Source: a virus. From it: DNA of 64,000 nt. The position numbers and the translations under genes were made by a program. The notes beneath the pieces are model-generated. The model worked only from the letters and a program-made list of their open reading frames with translations, was not told the DNA's origin and ran no database searches. This document shows positions 23,426 through 31,602 of the stretch, in pieces; position 1 is the first letter of the stretch, and every line of letters starts with the position of its first letter. The stretch spans positions 372,001-436,000 of IMG/VR virus record IMGVR_UViG_3300032236_002285; one strand, written 5' to 3'.

Positions 23426-23770
23426 ATGAAACTTGATATCAATGAAATTTACCACAATTATATTGTGAGAGTTGTAGTATTTGCTCTCTTTACTTTTAAG
23501 AGACAGATAAGACAACCTAATATTTATAAGATGTCTGTTATAGCTTTTACTATTAAAAGATTGCCTTGGAAAATTAATTTAGTAATTGATACAGGATTAA
23601 AACTAGATAAAGAAGATGAAAGAGAAATACTACTTAATGAAATATTAGAAGGTATTGAAACAGATTATTTATCAACCGTTACCGTTACATTTATCACACC
23701 ACTAAAAGAAGTTACTATGAGTGTGGATTTAAGTGATGAAGAAAAATACGAACACTATCTTTATTCTTAA
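23426..23770 (+). CDS. Hypothetical protein
   Basis: This 114-residue protein has a hydrophobic/basic N-terminal half (VVVFALFTFKRQIRQ) and an acidic C-terminus. It is the only plus-strand gene in the 19.7-25.0 kb minus block and overlaps the end of the kinase gene by 4 bases. No domain is recognised. Confidence 0.5.
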   Translation: MKLDINEIYHNYIVRVVVFALFTFKRQIRQPNIYKMSVIAFTIKRLPWKINLVIDTGLKLDKEDEREILLNEILEGIETDYLSTVTVTFITPLKEVTMSVDLSDEEKYEHYLYS

Positions 23771-25008
23771 TACTCAAAATTAACTTCAGCTCTTCTGTAG
23801 TTTAAGTCAAATGAACTAAATCCAAAGATATCACAGATTCTTTGAAATTTATCCTCACAACTTTCTTCAGATGGTAGTTGACCATCATAAGCATAAGAGC
23901 TAAATTCTATTTTAGTTTCTGAGTCGCCTATTTTTAGACTATCTACTCTGAATCCTAATTTTTCAATTTCATATTTTAAATCAACTTCGTCGGGTAATTC
24001 AAAGTTATCATGTTGAATACTTGGTCTACTGAATTCAAAAAATATATTAAATACTTTATTAACTTCAAAACCAGATAAAGTCCAACCATCATCTCCTAAT
24101 CTACCTACTGCAGATTGCATATTTTCTAATATAACCATTAAGTTATTATAAGTGGCATCTTTAGGTGAATAAACAATACTGAACTTACTAACGGTTTTAT
24201 TTTTAGATACAAGAACTGGTTTGAAATTTTGATATCTTATATTTTTTTCAAGATAATCTGAGTATGTCATATTACCGGTAGAAGACTTGAAGGTAATCTT
24301 TTCACCTTCATCAATAAAGTCCAACATAGTATCAACTATCTTATCAACTTCATTGTGTGTATCAGTTGATTCTTTGATAAAAGAAACATATTTATCAACC
24401 TTTCTTTTCTTTAATTTACCATTATCAAACTTATAGTATTTATACTTACCATCTTTATTAAGAACCACATAAAAAGAATCGGGTTTAATATATTTTAGAT
24501 AAGACTTTGTTGTTTGTAATTGAGTTGAGTAAACATAATCAATATAATCTTCATCTGCTTTATGACCACCCATCTCACCTCTTGTTAGGTTTTGCTTTTT
24601 AGCTGTTGACAAATCAATTAAAATAAGAATAAAAATAACATTATAACCATACTTGTGAGCATCCTTAGTAATCTCAAAAATGTTTTTATCATTTGATCCG
24701 GTTGTATCGTAGATAAAGTTTTGACCGGTTCTTAAATATGATTTTAGATGTGTAATATTTAATTCTGATGCGCCTTGATGATATTTAGATTTATCTTTAC
24801 TAAGTATATATGAAACATCATCGGTTGAAAACTTTCTAATATTAGAATTATAAGGCAAGATATTGTTATTAGCAAATGTAGATTTACCAGAGCCTGGAAT
24901 GCCAAGTAAAACTATACCTAGCTTTTCCTTTTGTCTAATATCGGGTATAGGATCATTCTTTGACCACTCTTCATTTATAAACCCTTCAAAATTGTTAATA
25001 ACTCTCAT
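23767..25008 (-). CDS. Leader-bearing P-loop kinase (zeta-toxin/PNK-like)
   Basis: This 413-residue protein has the leader MRVINNFEGFINEEW, with an I-N-E|E site. The kinase domain (residues ~28-190) has Walker A G-I-P-G-S-G-K-S at 36-43, 'FIYDTTGSN' at about 98-106 (Walker-B-like strand with a substrate Asp), and a basic lid 'LTRGEMGGHKA'. This pattern fits the AAA_33/zeta-toxin/polynucleotide-kinase group. The C-terminal ~200 residues are not recognised. Possible substrates include RNA or DNA ends, UDP-sugars and small molecules. The leader suggests delivery with the virion. Confidence 0.75.
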   Translation of the reverse strand: MRVINNFEGFINEEWSKNDPIPDIRQKEKLGIVLLGIPGSGKSTFANNNILPYNSNIRKFSTDDVSYILSKDKSKYHQGASELNITHLKSYLRTGQNFIYDTTGSNDKNIFEITKDAHKYGYNVIFILILIDLSTAKKQNLTRGEMGGHKADEDYIDYVYSTQLQTTKSYLKYIKPDSFYVVLNKDGKYKYYKFDNGKLKKRKVDKYVSFIKESTDTHNEVDKIVDTMLDFIDEGEKITFKSSTGNMTYSDYLEKNIRYQNFKPVLVSKNKTVSKFSIVYSPKDATYNNLMVILENMQSAVGRLGDDGWTLSGFEVNKVFNIFFEFSRPSIQHDNFELPDEVDLKYEIEKLGFRVDSLKIGDSETKIEFSSYAYDGQLPSEESCEDKFQRICDIFGFSSFDLNYRRAEVNFEY

Positions 25009-25011
25009 CTT

Positions 25012-25024
25012 GATATATATTAAA
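25012..25024 (-). promoter_or_regulatory. Phage-type promoter motif, short-spacing class
   Basis: TTTAATATATATC on the minus strand ends 3-4 nt before the kinase ATG (25008). Confidence 0.5.
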
Positions 25025-25038
25025 TTTTAGGTAATCAT

Positions 25039-25069
25039 TTTGTTTTTGATAAAAAATTACTTATCTTTG
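25039..25069 (+). promoter_or_regulatory. Bacteroidota-type promoter
   Basis: TTTG (25039-25042), a 19-nt spacer and TATCTTTG (25062-25069) are an exact consensus match, 16 nt before the ATG at 25086. It would drive the 25086-26660 genes. Confidence 0.75.
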
Positions 25070-25085
25070 TGTAAATAATTTAGAT

Positions 25086-25943
25086 ATGAAAGGTTTTAGA
25101 CCATATAACAAGGCAGATATTTTCAACACACTTGATAATATCACAATCACTAAAAATGAAAACAACCAGGTTATCACCAGTTATGGCGGTCGAGTAATCA
25201 ACATTACCAATGTCTCTAATCGTTACGAGATATTTGATATTGTTAAGTATCTAAAGGATAAAATTGAATCTATCGAAAAAAACTTTACCATAAGTAAATA
25301 CTCTCTTGGTCTTACAAGAGGTCGCCAATCACTAACTTTAGTTTCTGATGAAGTAGAAGTTGGTGGTGTTAAGTTTCATAAAACCTTTTACATTCTAAAC
25401 TCAACTGATAAATCTCGTAGACTTCACTTCAGTGCTGGTCTACATTCTGATAAATTTTATTTTATTGGCGCTAATAATGTTGGTTTGACTAAACTACATT
25501 TAAAAGGTGTTACACAAGCCGCAGAGGATGCTTCTGCTGCTCTTAATGGTGAAACATTTGATGAGCAAATTGAATCACTAAATTCATTAGTAGGACATCG
25601 TATTCAATTTTCTAAAATTCGTCAAGTAATTCTTGGTGATAAGCAAGATGTTCCACAAATTAATCACCGTAAGTTTGATGCTTTTAAGAACTCTATTAGA
25701 TATGCTAGCTCTGATAATAAAATCACTTTAACCAGTGACCAAAGAAATCAGTTGTTTACAGAGTCGGAAAAGCTTACTACTATTCAACATGATTTTTATA
25801 TTGATGCTTTCTTTGCTTTTCAAATTTATATGAGATTGTTTAATAAGCAAGATGCTCATATTATCAAGAATGAAACGGCTCGTATTATGAAAATAACTCA
25901 ATGGGCGGTTCGTAATAACGTTTTAGAATCACTTGGTATCTAA
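25086..25943 (+). CDS. Hypothetical protein of early/middle type
   Basis: This 285-residue protein has mixed alpha/beta character ('HKTFYILNSTDKSRRLHFSAGL' in the middle) and a helical C-terminus. A perfect host promoter precedes it, and its codon use is richer in CGT/C-ending codons than late genes. I do not recognise the family. It is coupled to the 70-residue gene that follows by a one-base overlap. Confidence 0.65.
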   Translation: MKGFRPYNKADIFNTLDNITITKNENNQVITSYGGRVINITNVSNRYEIFDIVKYLKDKIESIEKNFTISKYSLGLTRGRQSLTLVSDEVEVGGVKFHKTFYILNSTDKSRRLHFSAGLHSDKFYFIGANNVGLTKLHLKGVTQAAEDASAALNGETFDEQIESLNSLVGHRIQFSKIRQVILGDKQDVPQINHRKFDAFKNSIRYASSDNKITLTSDQRNQLFTESEKLTTIQHDFYIDAFFAFQIYMRLFNKQDAHIIKNETARIMKITQWAVRNNVLESLGI

Positions 25944-26155
25944 TGAAATTTGACCACGATATATTATTTCAGTTCCTATCAGAGGAAGATCAAAAATCAT
26001 TTATGGTTTGGGACAATGTTATTATTAACTATGCCGGAAACATTTTGGCAACTTTCAGATCACCATTTGATGAGAGAATTGTAATACCATTTGAAGAATA
26101 CCAAATGAAGTTGAAACAAAAAGAAAGAGAAATTAAGTTAAATAAAATATTATAA
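25943..26155 (+). CDS. Small protein with the C-terminal tail motif
   Basis: This 70-residue protein starts on the last base of the upstream stop (TAATG). The body is beta-rich (VIINYAGNILATFRSPFDERIVIP). The C-terminus K-E-R-E-I-K-L-N-K-I-L is a very clean copy of the shared tail. The function is unknown. Confidence 0.65.
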   Translation: MKFDHDILFQFLSEEDQKSFMVWDNVIINYAGNILATFRSPFDERIVIPFEEYQMKLKQKEREIKLNKIL

Positions 26156-26156
26156 A

Positions 26157-26660
26157 ATGTTAAGAGAAGATAATTCAGGGTTTGTTCATTTCCCGTTGCC
26201 ATCTAAAATGATAAACCGTTTAGAAACCGGTAAAACATTTGTGTATCTTGTAGCATTTGATGCTGAAGATGTTTCAAACAATGCTTATGAGTTATCTAAT
26301 CTTAGGTTGGTTTTACCCGGTACTTTCATTGCTGATGATATTAGTATGAGAGCTAAACCAAAAGGTGGTAAAATGTCAATTGATGAATTGATTAAGAATA
26401 ATCTAAAAGATGATGAATATGATAATCTTTATTTCCCAAATTCAGGTGATAAAGATGATCTTAAAAAAATGATGTCTATTCCTTTAACAACTTGTATCTG
26501 TATGGGTTGGTCTGAATATACATTTGATATAAAAGATGATTTAGGGTTTTGGAGTGCTTCATTCCGTGACTTAACCAATGAGGGTAGAAAACTTTACTAC
26601 TCAATAAAAAAGTTACACAATAATAAAGAAGTTAGAATTCTAACATTTAGCAATATTTAA
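26157..26660 (+). CDS. Hypothetical protein
   Basis: This 167-residue protein is two bases downstream of the previous gene. It has beta-rich segments ('KTFVYLVAFDAEDVSNNAYELSN') and a middle acidic helix. There is no recognised domain. It is the last gene of the short run started by the promoter at 25039. Confidence 0.6.
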   Translation: MLREDNSGFVHFPLPSKMINRLETGKTFVYLVAFDAEDVSNNAYELSNLRLVLPGTFIADDISMRAKPKGGKMSIDELIKNNLKDDEYDNLYFPNSGDKDDLKKMMSIPLTTCICMGWSEYTFDIKDDLGFWSASFRDLTNEGRKLYYSIKKLHNNKEVRILTFSNI

Positions 26661-26692
26661 CTTGCTAAATTAAAAATTAAGAATTAAATTTG
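26661..26692 (+). promoter_or_regulatory. Bacteroidota-type promoter
   Basis: CTTG (26661-26664), a 20-nt spacer and TAAATTTG (26685-26692), 13 nt before the ATG at 26706. The upstream box has one mismatch. Confidence 0.5.
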
Positions 26693-26705
26693 TAAAAAAA
26701 TATTT

Positions 26706-28112
26706 ATGCCATACGAAAGAAAAACATTTGATTTAGTCATATCTGAAGAGTTGAGGAGTGTGTTATCAGAAATTGAGTCTGATTCACAGGTAGCAAAATT
26801 GTTGCTAAAGAAAAGACATGATAAAGATGATTTGGTCGAAGACCCAATCAATTTTATTTCAGTTGCGCATGATAAAACAAAAATCTCTTATCTAACTACA
26901 GATAGGATTGCTAAAATTGAAGATCCTTCTCAATATTGGTCTTCTTCTCGTAGATTTGCCGCTAAGCCAGGTGGATTTATCTCAAAACTATTCAAAGATA
27001 TTCCAGCTAAAGAGGTAGAGAAATTCTCTAATCTTTATCGCGCTCAATCCAATAAACCTAAATTTGAATTAAAAATAGTTGAGGGTGGTGAAATCCTTAA
27101 ATACTATCATTATAAGTCTTATCTTGATGAAAGAGGTACGCTTGGTGCTTCTTGTATGAAACACGATAGTTGTCAAAACTTCCTTGATATCTATATAAAC
27201 AATAATAACATCGTTAAGATGTTAGTTATGTTAAATAATGATGGTATGTTGATGGGTCGTGCTCTTCTTTGGAATTTTGATAGTAATAAAATTATGGATC
27301 GTATTTATACGATTTCTGATGAAGAACTTGTTTTCCATTTCAAGAAATGGGCAACTGACAATGGCTATCTTTATAAATCAGAACAAAACTGGTACAACAC
27401 TCTTAATTTTGAAAACCTTTCAACATCTAAACAAGAGTTGAAGCTTAAAATTAAATTGAATAACTCTTCTGTTAGAAGGTTTCCTTATGTTGATACTTTC
27501 AAGTTTTTAGACGAAGAAAATGGCTTATTACTAAACTATATACCAGATGGTGATTTTAGAACTTTGTGTGCTTCTGATGGTAGTAAGTATGGCTCTGACT
27601 ATTTAATATTTGATGGCATTGATAGAGTGTTGAGACATAGAGGTGATAGTGTTTATCTAAGATATTTAGATATCAGAACACATGCTAATAATGCTCGTTA
27701 CTCTGATATTAATGATGAATATATCTTACACAAAGATTGTAACTATGATGAAGATTTAGGTGATTATATCTTCAACAAGAATAACGATAAGTATAATAAT
27801 GCTGAAAGAATTCAAGAAAGAAGAGACTATCTTAAAAATAGAAGAGAAGAGATGGAAAAAAGAGAATCTTCAAGTAGGTCTAAAAAAAGAAATAGCTGGA
27901 TAGAAGAAATTATCAATAATAATGACTTATCAGATGAAGGTATCCGTGAGGTATATAATCGCATGACAAGCATGACTGGTATTCCGCGAGGTTATTTTGG
28001 AAGCTTTGATTATTTTGATGCTAGTGATATTTCTATAAGAGAAGAAAGACAAGAAACTCAATCTGAAGATCATTCGGAACCAACTCAAGAAACAGAAATA
28101 ACTGAACTATAA
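26706..28112 (+). CDS. Large hypothetical protein
   Basis: This 468-residue protein is unlike any family I can name. A central part ('GTLGASCMKHDSCQNFLDIY', then 'GMLMGRALLWNFDSNKIMDRIYT') is well structured with conserved-looking Cys/His residues. The last ~100 residues are charged and low in complexity with an acidic tail. It has its own promoter and terminator, so it is a single-gene unit, probably early or middle. Confidence 0.65.
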   Translation: MPYERKTFDLVISEELRSVLSEIESDSQVAKLLLKKRHDKDDLVEDPINFISVAHDKTKISYLTTDRIAKIEDPSQYWSSSRRFAAKPGGFISKLFKDIPAKEVEKFSNLYRAQSNKPKFELKIVEGGEILKYYHYKSYLDERGTLGASCMKHDSCQNFLDIYINNNNIVKMLVMLNNDGMLMGRALLWNFDSNKIMDRIYTISDEELVFHFKKWATDNGYLYKSEQNWYNTLNFENLSTSKQELKLKIKLNNSSVRRFPYVDTFKFLDEENGLLLNYIPDGDFRTLCASDGSKYGSDYLIFDGIDRVLRHRGDSVYLRYLDIRTHANNARYSDINDEYILHKDCNYDEDLGDYIFNKNNDKYNNAERIQERRDYLKNRREEMEKRESSSRSKKRNSWIEEIINNNDLSDEGIREVYNRMTSMTGIPRGYFGSFDYFDASDISIREERQETQSEDHSEPTQETEITEL

Positions 28113-28115
28113 AAC

Positions 28116-28143
28116 AAAACCCTCGTCAAGAGGGTTTTTTATT
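28116..28143 (+). terminator. Rho-independent terminator
   Basis: AAAACCCTC-gtcaa-GAGGGTTTT is followed by T's, just after the stop at 28112. Confidence 0.82.
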
Positions 28144-28193
28144 TTAAACTTTATCACTATTTCCGTATAAAACATAAAAATATAGTATGATAG

Positions 28194-28946
28194 ATGATAG
28201 AATTGCTACGCAATCAACTAGAGTGTTTTAACGACTTACAATTTGAATTTGATCCTAAATTACATAGATATACATACGAAGGTGAGCCTTTTGTTTCTGT
28301 AACTCGATTCATACAACAATTTCACAAGCCATTTGAACAAGACTATTGGTCTAAAGTAAAAGCCGATCAGGCCGGTGTTCCACAAGATTGGATATTAGCC
28401 GAATGGAAAAAATTAAATGATTATGCTAATGAAGTTGGTACCGACACTCACCAATGGATTGAAGATTACTTTAATCAAATTTGGAAACCTCTTCCTAATA
28501 ACTTAGATGTTATACACCGTATTAATAAATTTAATAAGATTTATGCTAAACATCTTTATAAACTTGAGCCTCTAAAGTTTGAGGTGAGAGTATTTTCAAA
28601 AAGATGGAAAATAGCCGGAATGATTGACTCTTTATTTGTTTATAGAGGAAAGATTTACATTCTTGACTGGAAAACAAATAAAGACTTTACAGATAATAAC
28701 CATAAGAAAGGCACCTATGAGAAACTACTTGCGCCTTTTCAAGATTACTATAAAAATCATCTAAACGAATACTCAATACAACTATCTATGTATGCCTTAA
28801 TTTTAGAAGAGTGGGGCTTTCAAGTAGGTGGCGCTTACATAGTTCATATTGGACCTGGTGATGAAGAAGCAGAACTATATAAAGTAGTTGACATGAGAGA
28901 CAACCTAAAATTATTTTTAAATGGATCTATACAGGAGTCTAACTAA
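28194..28946 (+). CDS. PD-(D/E)XK-type nuclease (RecB/Cas4-like)
   Basis: This 250-residue protein has the nuclease core 'GMIDSLFVYRGKIYILDWKTNK' near residues 142-163, with the metal-binding Asp in G-x-x-D and the D-W-K motif. The following 'YSIQLSMYALILEE' matches the downstream QxxxY motif of RecB-like nucleases. A histidine in 'GTDTHQWIEDYF' upstream fits the same family. It probably degrades or processes DNA in replication or recombination. The next gene overlaps its end by 26 bases. Confidence 0.82.
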   Translation: MIELLRNQLECFNDLQFEFDPKLHRYTYEGEPFVSVTRFIQQFHKPFEQDYWSKVKADQAGVPQDWILAEWKKLNDYANEVGTDTHQWIEDYFNQIWKPLPNNLDVIHRINKFNKIYAKHLYKLEPLKFEVRVFSKRWKIAGMIDSLFVYRGKIYILDWKTNKDFTDNNHKKGTYEKLLAPFQDYYKNHLNEYSIQLSMYALILEEWGFQVGGAYIVHIGPGDEEAELYKVVDMRDNLKLFLNGSIQESN

Positions 28947-29226
28947 TAGTGATGATTTTTTAAACTACTTCTGTGATGTATTAGAAGATAATATATCAAC
29001 TAAAGCAGGTTATAAGGTTAATATTAGTTTCAAGAAACATGACATGTCTATATTCTTTTTTATAGATGGATCGTCTATACTACAAGTAATACCTGATAAA
29101 GATTTACAATATACATATGCTCACGTTCCTTCTTATGAGAAGGAGATAAGACATTCAATTGGAGTAGCCGAGAAACAATATAAGAGAGATAAAACGATAG
29201 AAGAGATCATAAAAAAAGAGAGTTAA
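28921..29226 (+). CDS. Hypothetical protein
   Basis: This 101-residue protein overlaps the nuclease gene by 26 bases in another frame. It is an alpha/beta protein with a charged C-terminus (R-D-K-T-I-E-E-I-I-K-K-E-S), a looser version of the shared tail. A terminator hairpin overlaps its end. The function is unknown. Confidence 0.55.
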   Translation: MDLYRSLTNSDDFLNYFCDVLEDNISTKAGYKVNISFKKHDMSIFFFIDGSSILQVIPDKDLQYTYAHVPSYEKEIRHSIGVAEKQYKRDKTIEEIIKKES

Positions 29227-29243
29227 TTTAACTCTCTTTTTTA
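29212..29243 (+). terminator. Terminator between convergent genes
   Basis: AAAAGAGAGTTAA-ttt-AACTCTCTTTT is followed by T's. The stem starts inside the last codons of the 28921 gene. Confidence 0.75.
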
Positions 29244-29261
29244 TTTTTAGTATGTTTTGTA

Positions 29262-29744
29262 TTAAACATTTGGCTCAACTACTTCACCAGAAGCTACCTC
29301 TGTATAAAATAATCCTTTTTGTTTAATAACATCCAAGATAGTATTAGTAGCATCAATTCTATCTGTGTTAAAGATAACTTCCATCTTACCCATAACTAAA
29401 TCAATAGAGTTTTGGTTAGCCCACTCATCGATGATAACCGACAATTGATCATAAACACTTGTATTTAGATCTTCTGACATTTGCTTAAGTTGAGTTTTAA
29501 ATTCAGTATCAGCTTTCATTAGAGTATCTTGGATTTGTTTGAATTTCTCCATATCTCTTTTTTGAGATACTTCATCTACAATAAGACCTGATTGAGATCT
29601 TGTAATGATTGCTTGCATTTCTTTTCTAGAAGGTTCAACACTCTCCAACATTCTTCTTTTTTCAGATTCAATGTTTTTGTAACCATCAACATATGGTTGA
29701 AAATTTCTTGTTAAAACTTCAAAGTCTATTACTCTTAATTCCAT
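29262..29744 (-). CDS. Skp/OmpH-like coiled-coil protein without signal peptide
   Basis: This 160-residue protein has a central coiled coil (residues ~20-95), and its end follows the OmpH/Skp pattern: '[VI]-I-D-E-W-A-x-x-x-x-I-D-L-V-M' then 'R-I-D-A-T-N-x-I-L-D'. Skp is a periplasmic trimer that holds unfolded outer-membrane proteins. Here no signal peptide is present, so the protein should stay in the cytoplasm. It lies among putative virion genes and could be an assembly chaperone or scaffold. The family match is by eye. Confidence 0.62.
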   Translation of the reverse strand: MELRVIDFEVLTRNFQPYVDGYKNIESEKRRMLESVEPSRKEMQAIITRSQSGLIVDEVSQKRDMEKFKQIQDTLMKADTEFKTQLKQMSEDLNTSVYDQLSVIIDEWANQNSIDLVMGKMEVIFNTDRIDATNTILDVIKQKGLFYTEVASGEVVEPNV

Positions 29745-29758
29745 TTAAAATATTTTTT

Positions 29759-29774
29759 CTTATTATAGATTAAA
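29759..29774 (-). promoter_or_regulatory. Phage-type promoter variant (TTTAATCTATAATAAG)
   Basis: One base differs from the core motif. It lies about 14 nt upstream of the Skp-like start at 29744. Confidence 0.35.
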
Positions 29775-29787
29775 TTGATATAAATGT

Positions 29788-30339
29788 TTAAGAAAGAAGA
29801 TAATCAACAGCTATTTTATATCTGTTTAATAAATTAGTATCTTCTGAGTAAGCAGCATCTGTTGTATCAACAATAATACTAGATGTTGCACCTTGTTTTG
29901 TGACTTCTAAATAAGTTACTCTTGATCCGATTACTTTAGCAAATTGTTTATTTTGTAGATAGTAACTAGAATCTGGAGAGAATTGATCTACCTCAACTAT
30001 CTGACCAATTGTTTGATTTGTTGAATCTAAATGAATATCAAATCCCATTTGATAAAGACTTTTCTTATCCATTAAAGCTTTTATTTTCTTTGATACAGAT
30101 GGGTTTGTTTGGAATAAAATACTTTCCCATGTTTTGTTTTTAACATCAACTATACTTTGAAAATCGGTAATATCAATACTATATTTGTAATATAATGTCA
30201 ATTCAAAATAATTATAATCACCTTTTGTAATTAAGTCATCTATCAATGTATGATACTCATAGATGTATTCTCTGCCTTTAGTAGCAAGTTTATCTATTTG
30301 AGAATATATTTTATTAATTTTCTTTTTATCTGGACTCAT
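29788..30339 (-). CDS. Hypothetical protein, possibly virion-associated
   Basis: This 183-residue protein has a helical N-terminal half and a beta-rich C-terminal half ('FAKVIGSRVTYLEVTKQGATSSIIVDTTD'). It sits between a Skp-like gene and a leader gene, with a phage-type promoter 2-3 nt before its ATG. Late expression and a virion or assembly role are inferred from context only. Confidence 0.55.
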   Translation of the reverse strand: MSPDKKKINKIYSQIDKLATKGREYIYEYHTLIDDLITKGDYNYFELTLYYKYSIDITDFQSIVDVKNKTWESILFQTNPSVSKKIKALMDKKSLYQMGFDIHLDSTNQTIGQIVEVDQFSPDSSYYLQNKQFAKVIGSRVTYLEVTKQGATSSIIVDTTDAAYSEDTNLLNRYKIAVDYLLS

Positions 30340-30341
30340 AT

Positions 30342-30357
30342 CTTATATATTAAAAAA
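30342..30357 (-). promoter_or_regulatory. Phage-type promoter motif fused to a terminator T-tract
   Basis: TTTTTTAATATATAAG on the minus strand ends 2-3 nt before the ATG at 30339. Its T's are also the U-run of the terminator for the upstream gene (30384-31511). Confidence 0.55.
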
Positions 30358-30380
30358 TCCGAACTTGTGATTCGGATTTT
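30350..30380 (-). terminator. Terminator of the 30384-31511 gene
   Basis: On the minus strand AAAATCCGAA-tcacaag-TTCGGATTTT is followed by TT, right after the stop of the leader gene. Confidence 0.75.
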
Positions 30381-30383
30381 AAT

Positions 30384-31511
30384 TTATTTAGCTTCTTCGC
30401 CACCTAATTGTTTTTCAATTTCGGTTATCTTATCTTTATTTGCTTCTGGTTCTTGATATAGTTTAGCTATATCATCTAACTTTTTAATCGCTTCAGGATT
30501 TTTAGTTTTTACATCTGCTAAAGTTTTAACTAAATCTTCTTGACCTTCTGCTTTTTCAACCTCACCTTCAGCTTTCATAAGTATGTCAGCTATAGTTTTA
30601 GTAAAGTCAGCACCTTCAAAAGAAACTTTATCACCTTCAATTTTAGAAATCTTTTTAATTCCAATTTCATCAGTTTGAAGTTCTTTCATTTTACCTTCAT
30701 TTGTTTTTTTCTTATCGTCATCTGTTAAAGCATCCCATTTAGCCTGGTCAAATTTATCTCTTTTATAAACTACGGTATCACCTACTTTATAATCCTGAGT
30801 CGCACCCGCTCCACCAAATGTTATTTTTTTAGCCTCAAGATTTTTATTCAACTCGTCTATCGTTATAGCTTTTTCAAACTTAACCAATTGAGGAATTAAA
30901 GTTTTTTCAACCCAATTTATAATTGCGTCTTTTTTCTTTTTACCATCATTTGCTGCCGCTAATAACTTTTTAACATCAGGAAGATGTGTAGTATCCTTTA
31001 AGTCAACATTAATCTTTTTAGGATCAACTTTACCATCAGTTGGGCCACCAGCAAATTTATATTGAGCTATTGCCTTATTTCTAATTGTTTCAAAAACATA
31101 TTGAGTATCAGCAGGTAACCAGTTCATTGGTTCACCTTTTTTTGGTGGATATTTTTTATTAAGAGCATCTAACATTGGTTTTAATCCTTGTTTTCCTAAA
31201 GCACCTGTTTCTGGATTAAGTATACCATCAACAAGAGTTAAACAATCTTGATCATTAGCCTCTGGTCTTTTTTTGAACTCCTCCATTTGTTGTTTAAACA
31301 TATAAGAATCATCTGTTGGATTTAAGGTATTTGTGCTTATCCATTTTGTTATATCTTCTTGCTTAGGATTTGCACCAAGCTTGTCTAATTCGGCAATAGC
31401 TTTATTCCAAAGATTCTTAAAAAAGTTAATAACACCACCTAATAATTCTTCATTAACAGGCTCCGTGTTTTTTAGTTTTCTATGAGACTCGAATGTTTTA
31501 ATATACTTCAT
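30384..31511 (-). CDS. Leader-bearing Lys-rich protein
   Basis: This 375-residue protein has the leader MKYIKTFESHRKLKN, with a later 'VNEELLGG' as a possible processing site. The body is Lys/Asp/Glu-rich, with an SH3-like strand region ('YKVGDTVVYKR') near residue 240 and a helical acidic C-terminus. The composition resembles small internal head proteins. No enzyme motif is seen. It has its own promoter variant (31534-31550) and terminator. Confidence 0.65.
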   Translation of the reverse strand: MKYIKTFESHRKLKNTEPVNEELLGGVINFFKNLWNKAIAELDKLGANPKQEDITKWISTNTLNPTDDSYMFKQQMEEFKKRPEANDQDCLTLVDGILNPETGALGKQGLKPMLDALNKKYPPKKGEPMNWLPADTQYVFETIRNKAIAQYKFAGGPTDGKVDPKKINVDLKDTTHLPDVKKLLAAANDGKKKKDAIINWVEKTLIPQLVKFEKAITIDELNKNLEAKKITFGGAGATQDYKVGDTVVYKRDKFDQAKWDALTDDDKKKTNEGKMKELQTDEIGIKKISKIEGDKVSFEGADFTKTIADILMKAEGEVEKAEGQEDLVKTLADVKTKNPEAIKKLDDIAKLYQEPEANKDKITEIEKQLGGEEAK

Positions 31512-31533
31512 AAATTAATAATTTATTTATTTA

Positions 31534-31550
31534 GTGTATATATTTATTTT
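31534..31550 (-). promoter_or_regulatory. Phage-type promoter variant (AAAATAAATATATACAC)
   Basis: Minus strand, about 22 nt upstream of the ATG at 31511. It is a weaker match to the recurring AT-rich motif. Confidence 0.35.
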
Positions 31551-31602
31551 CTTAAACCAAATACTTAAATTTTCATATAAACTTCAAATAACTAATTTTA
31601 TA

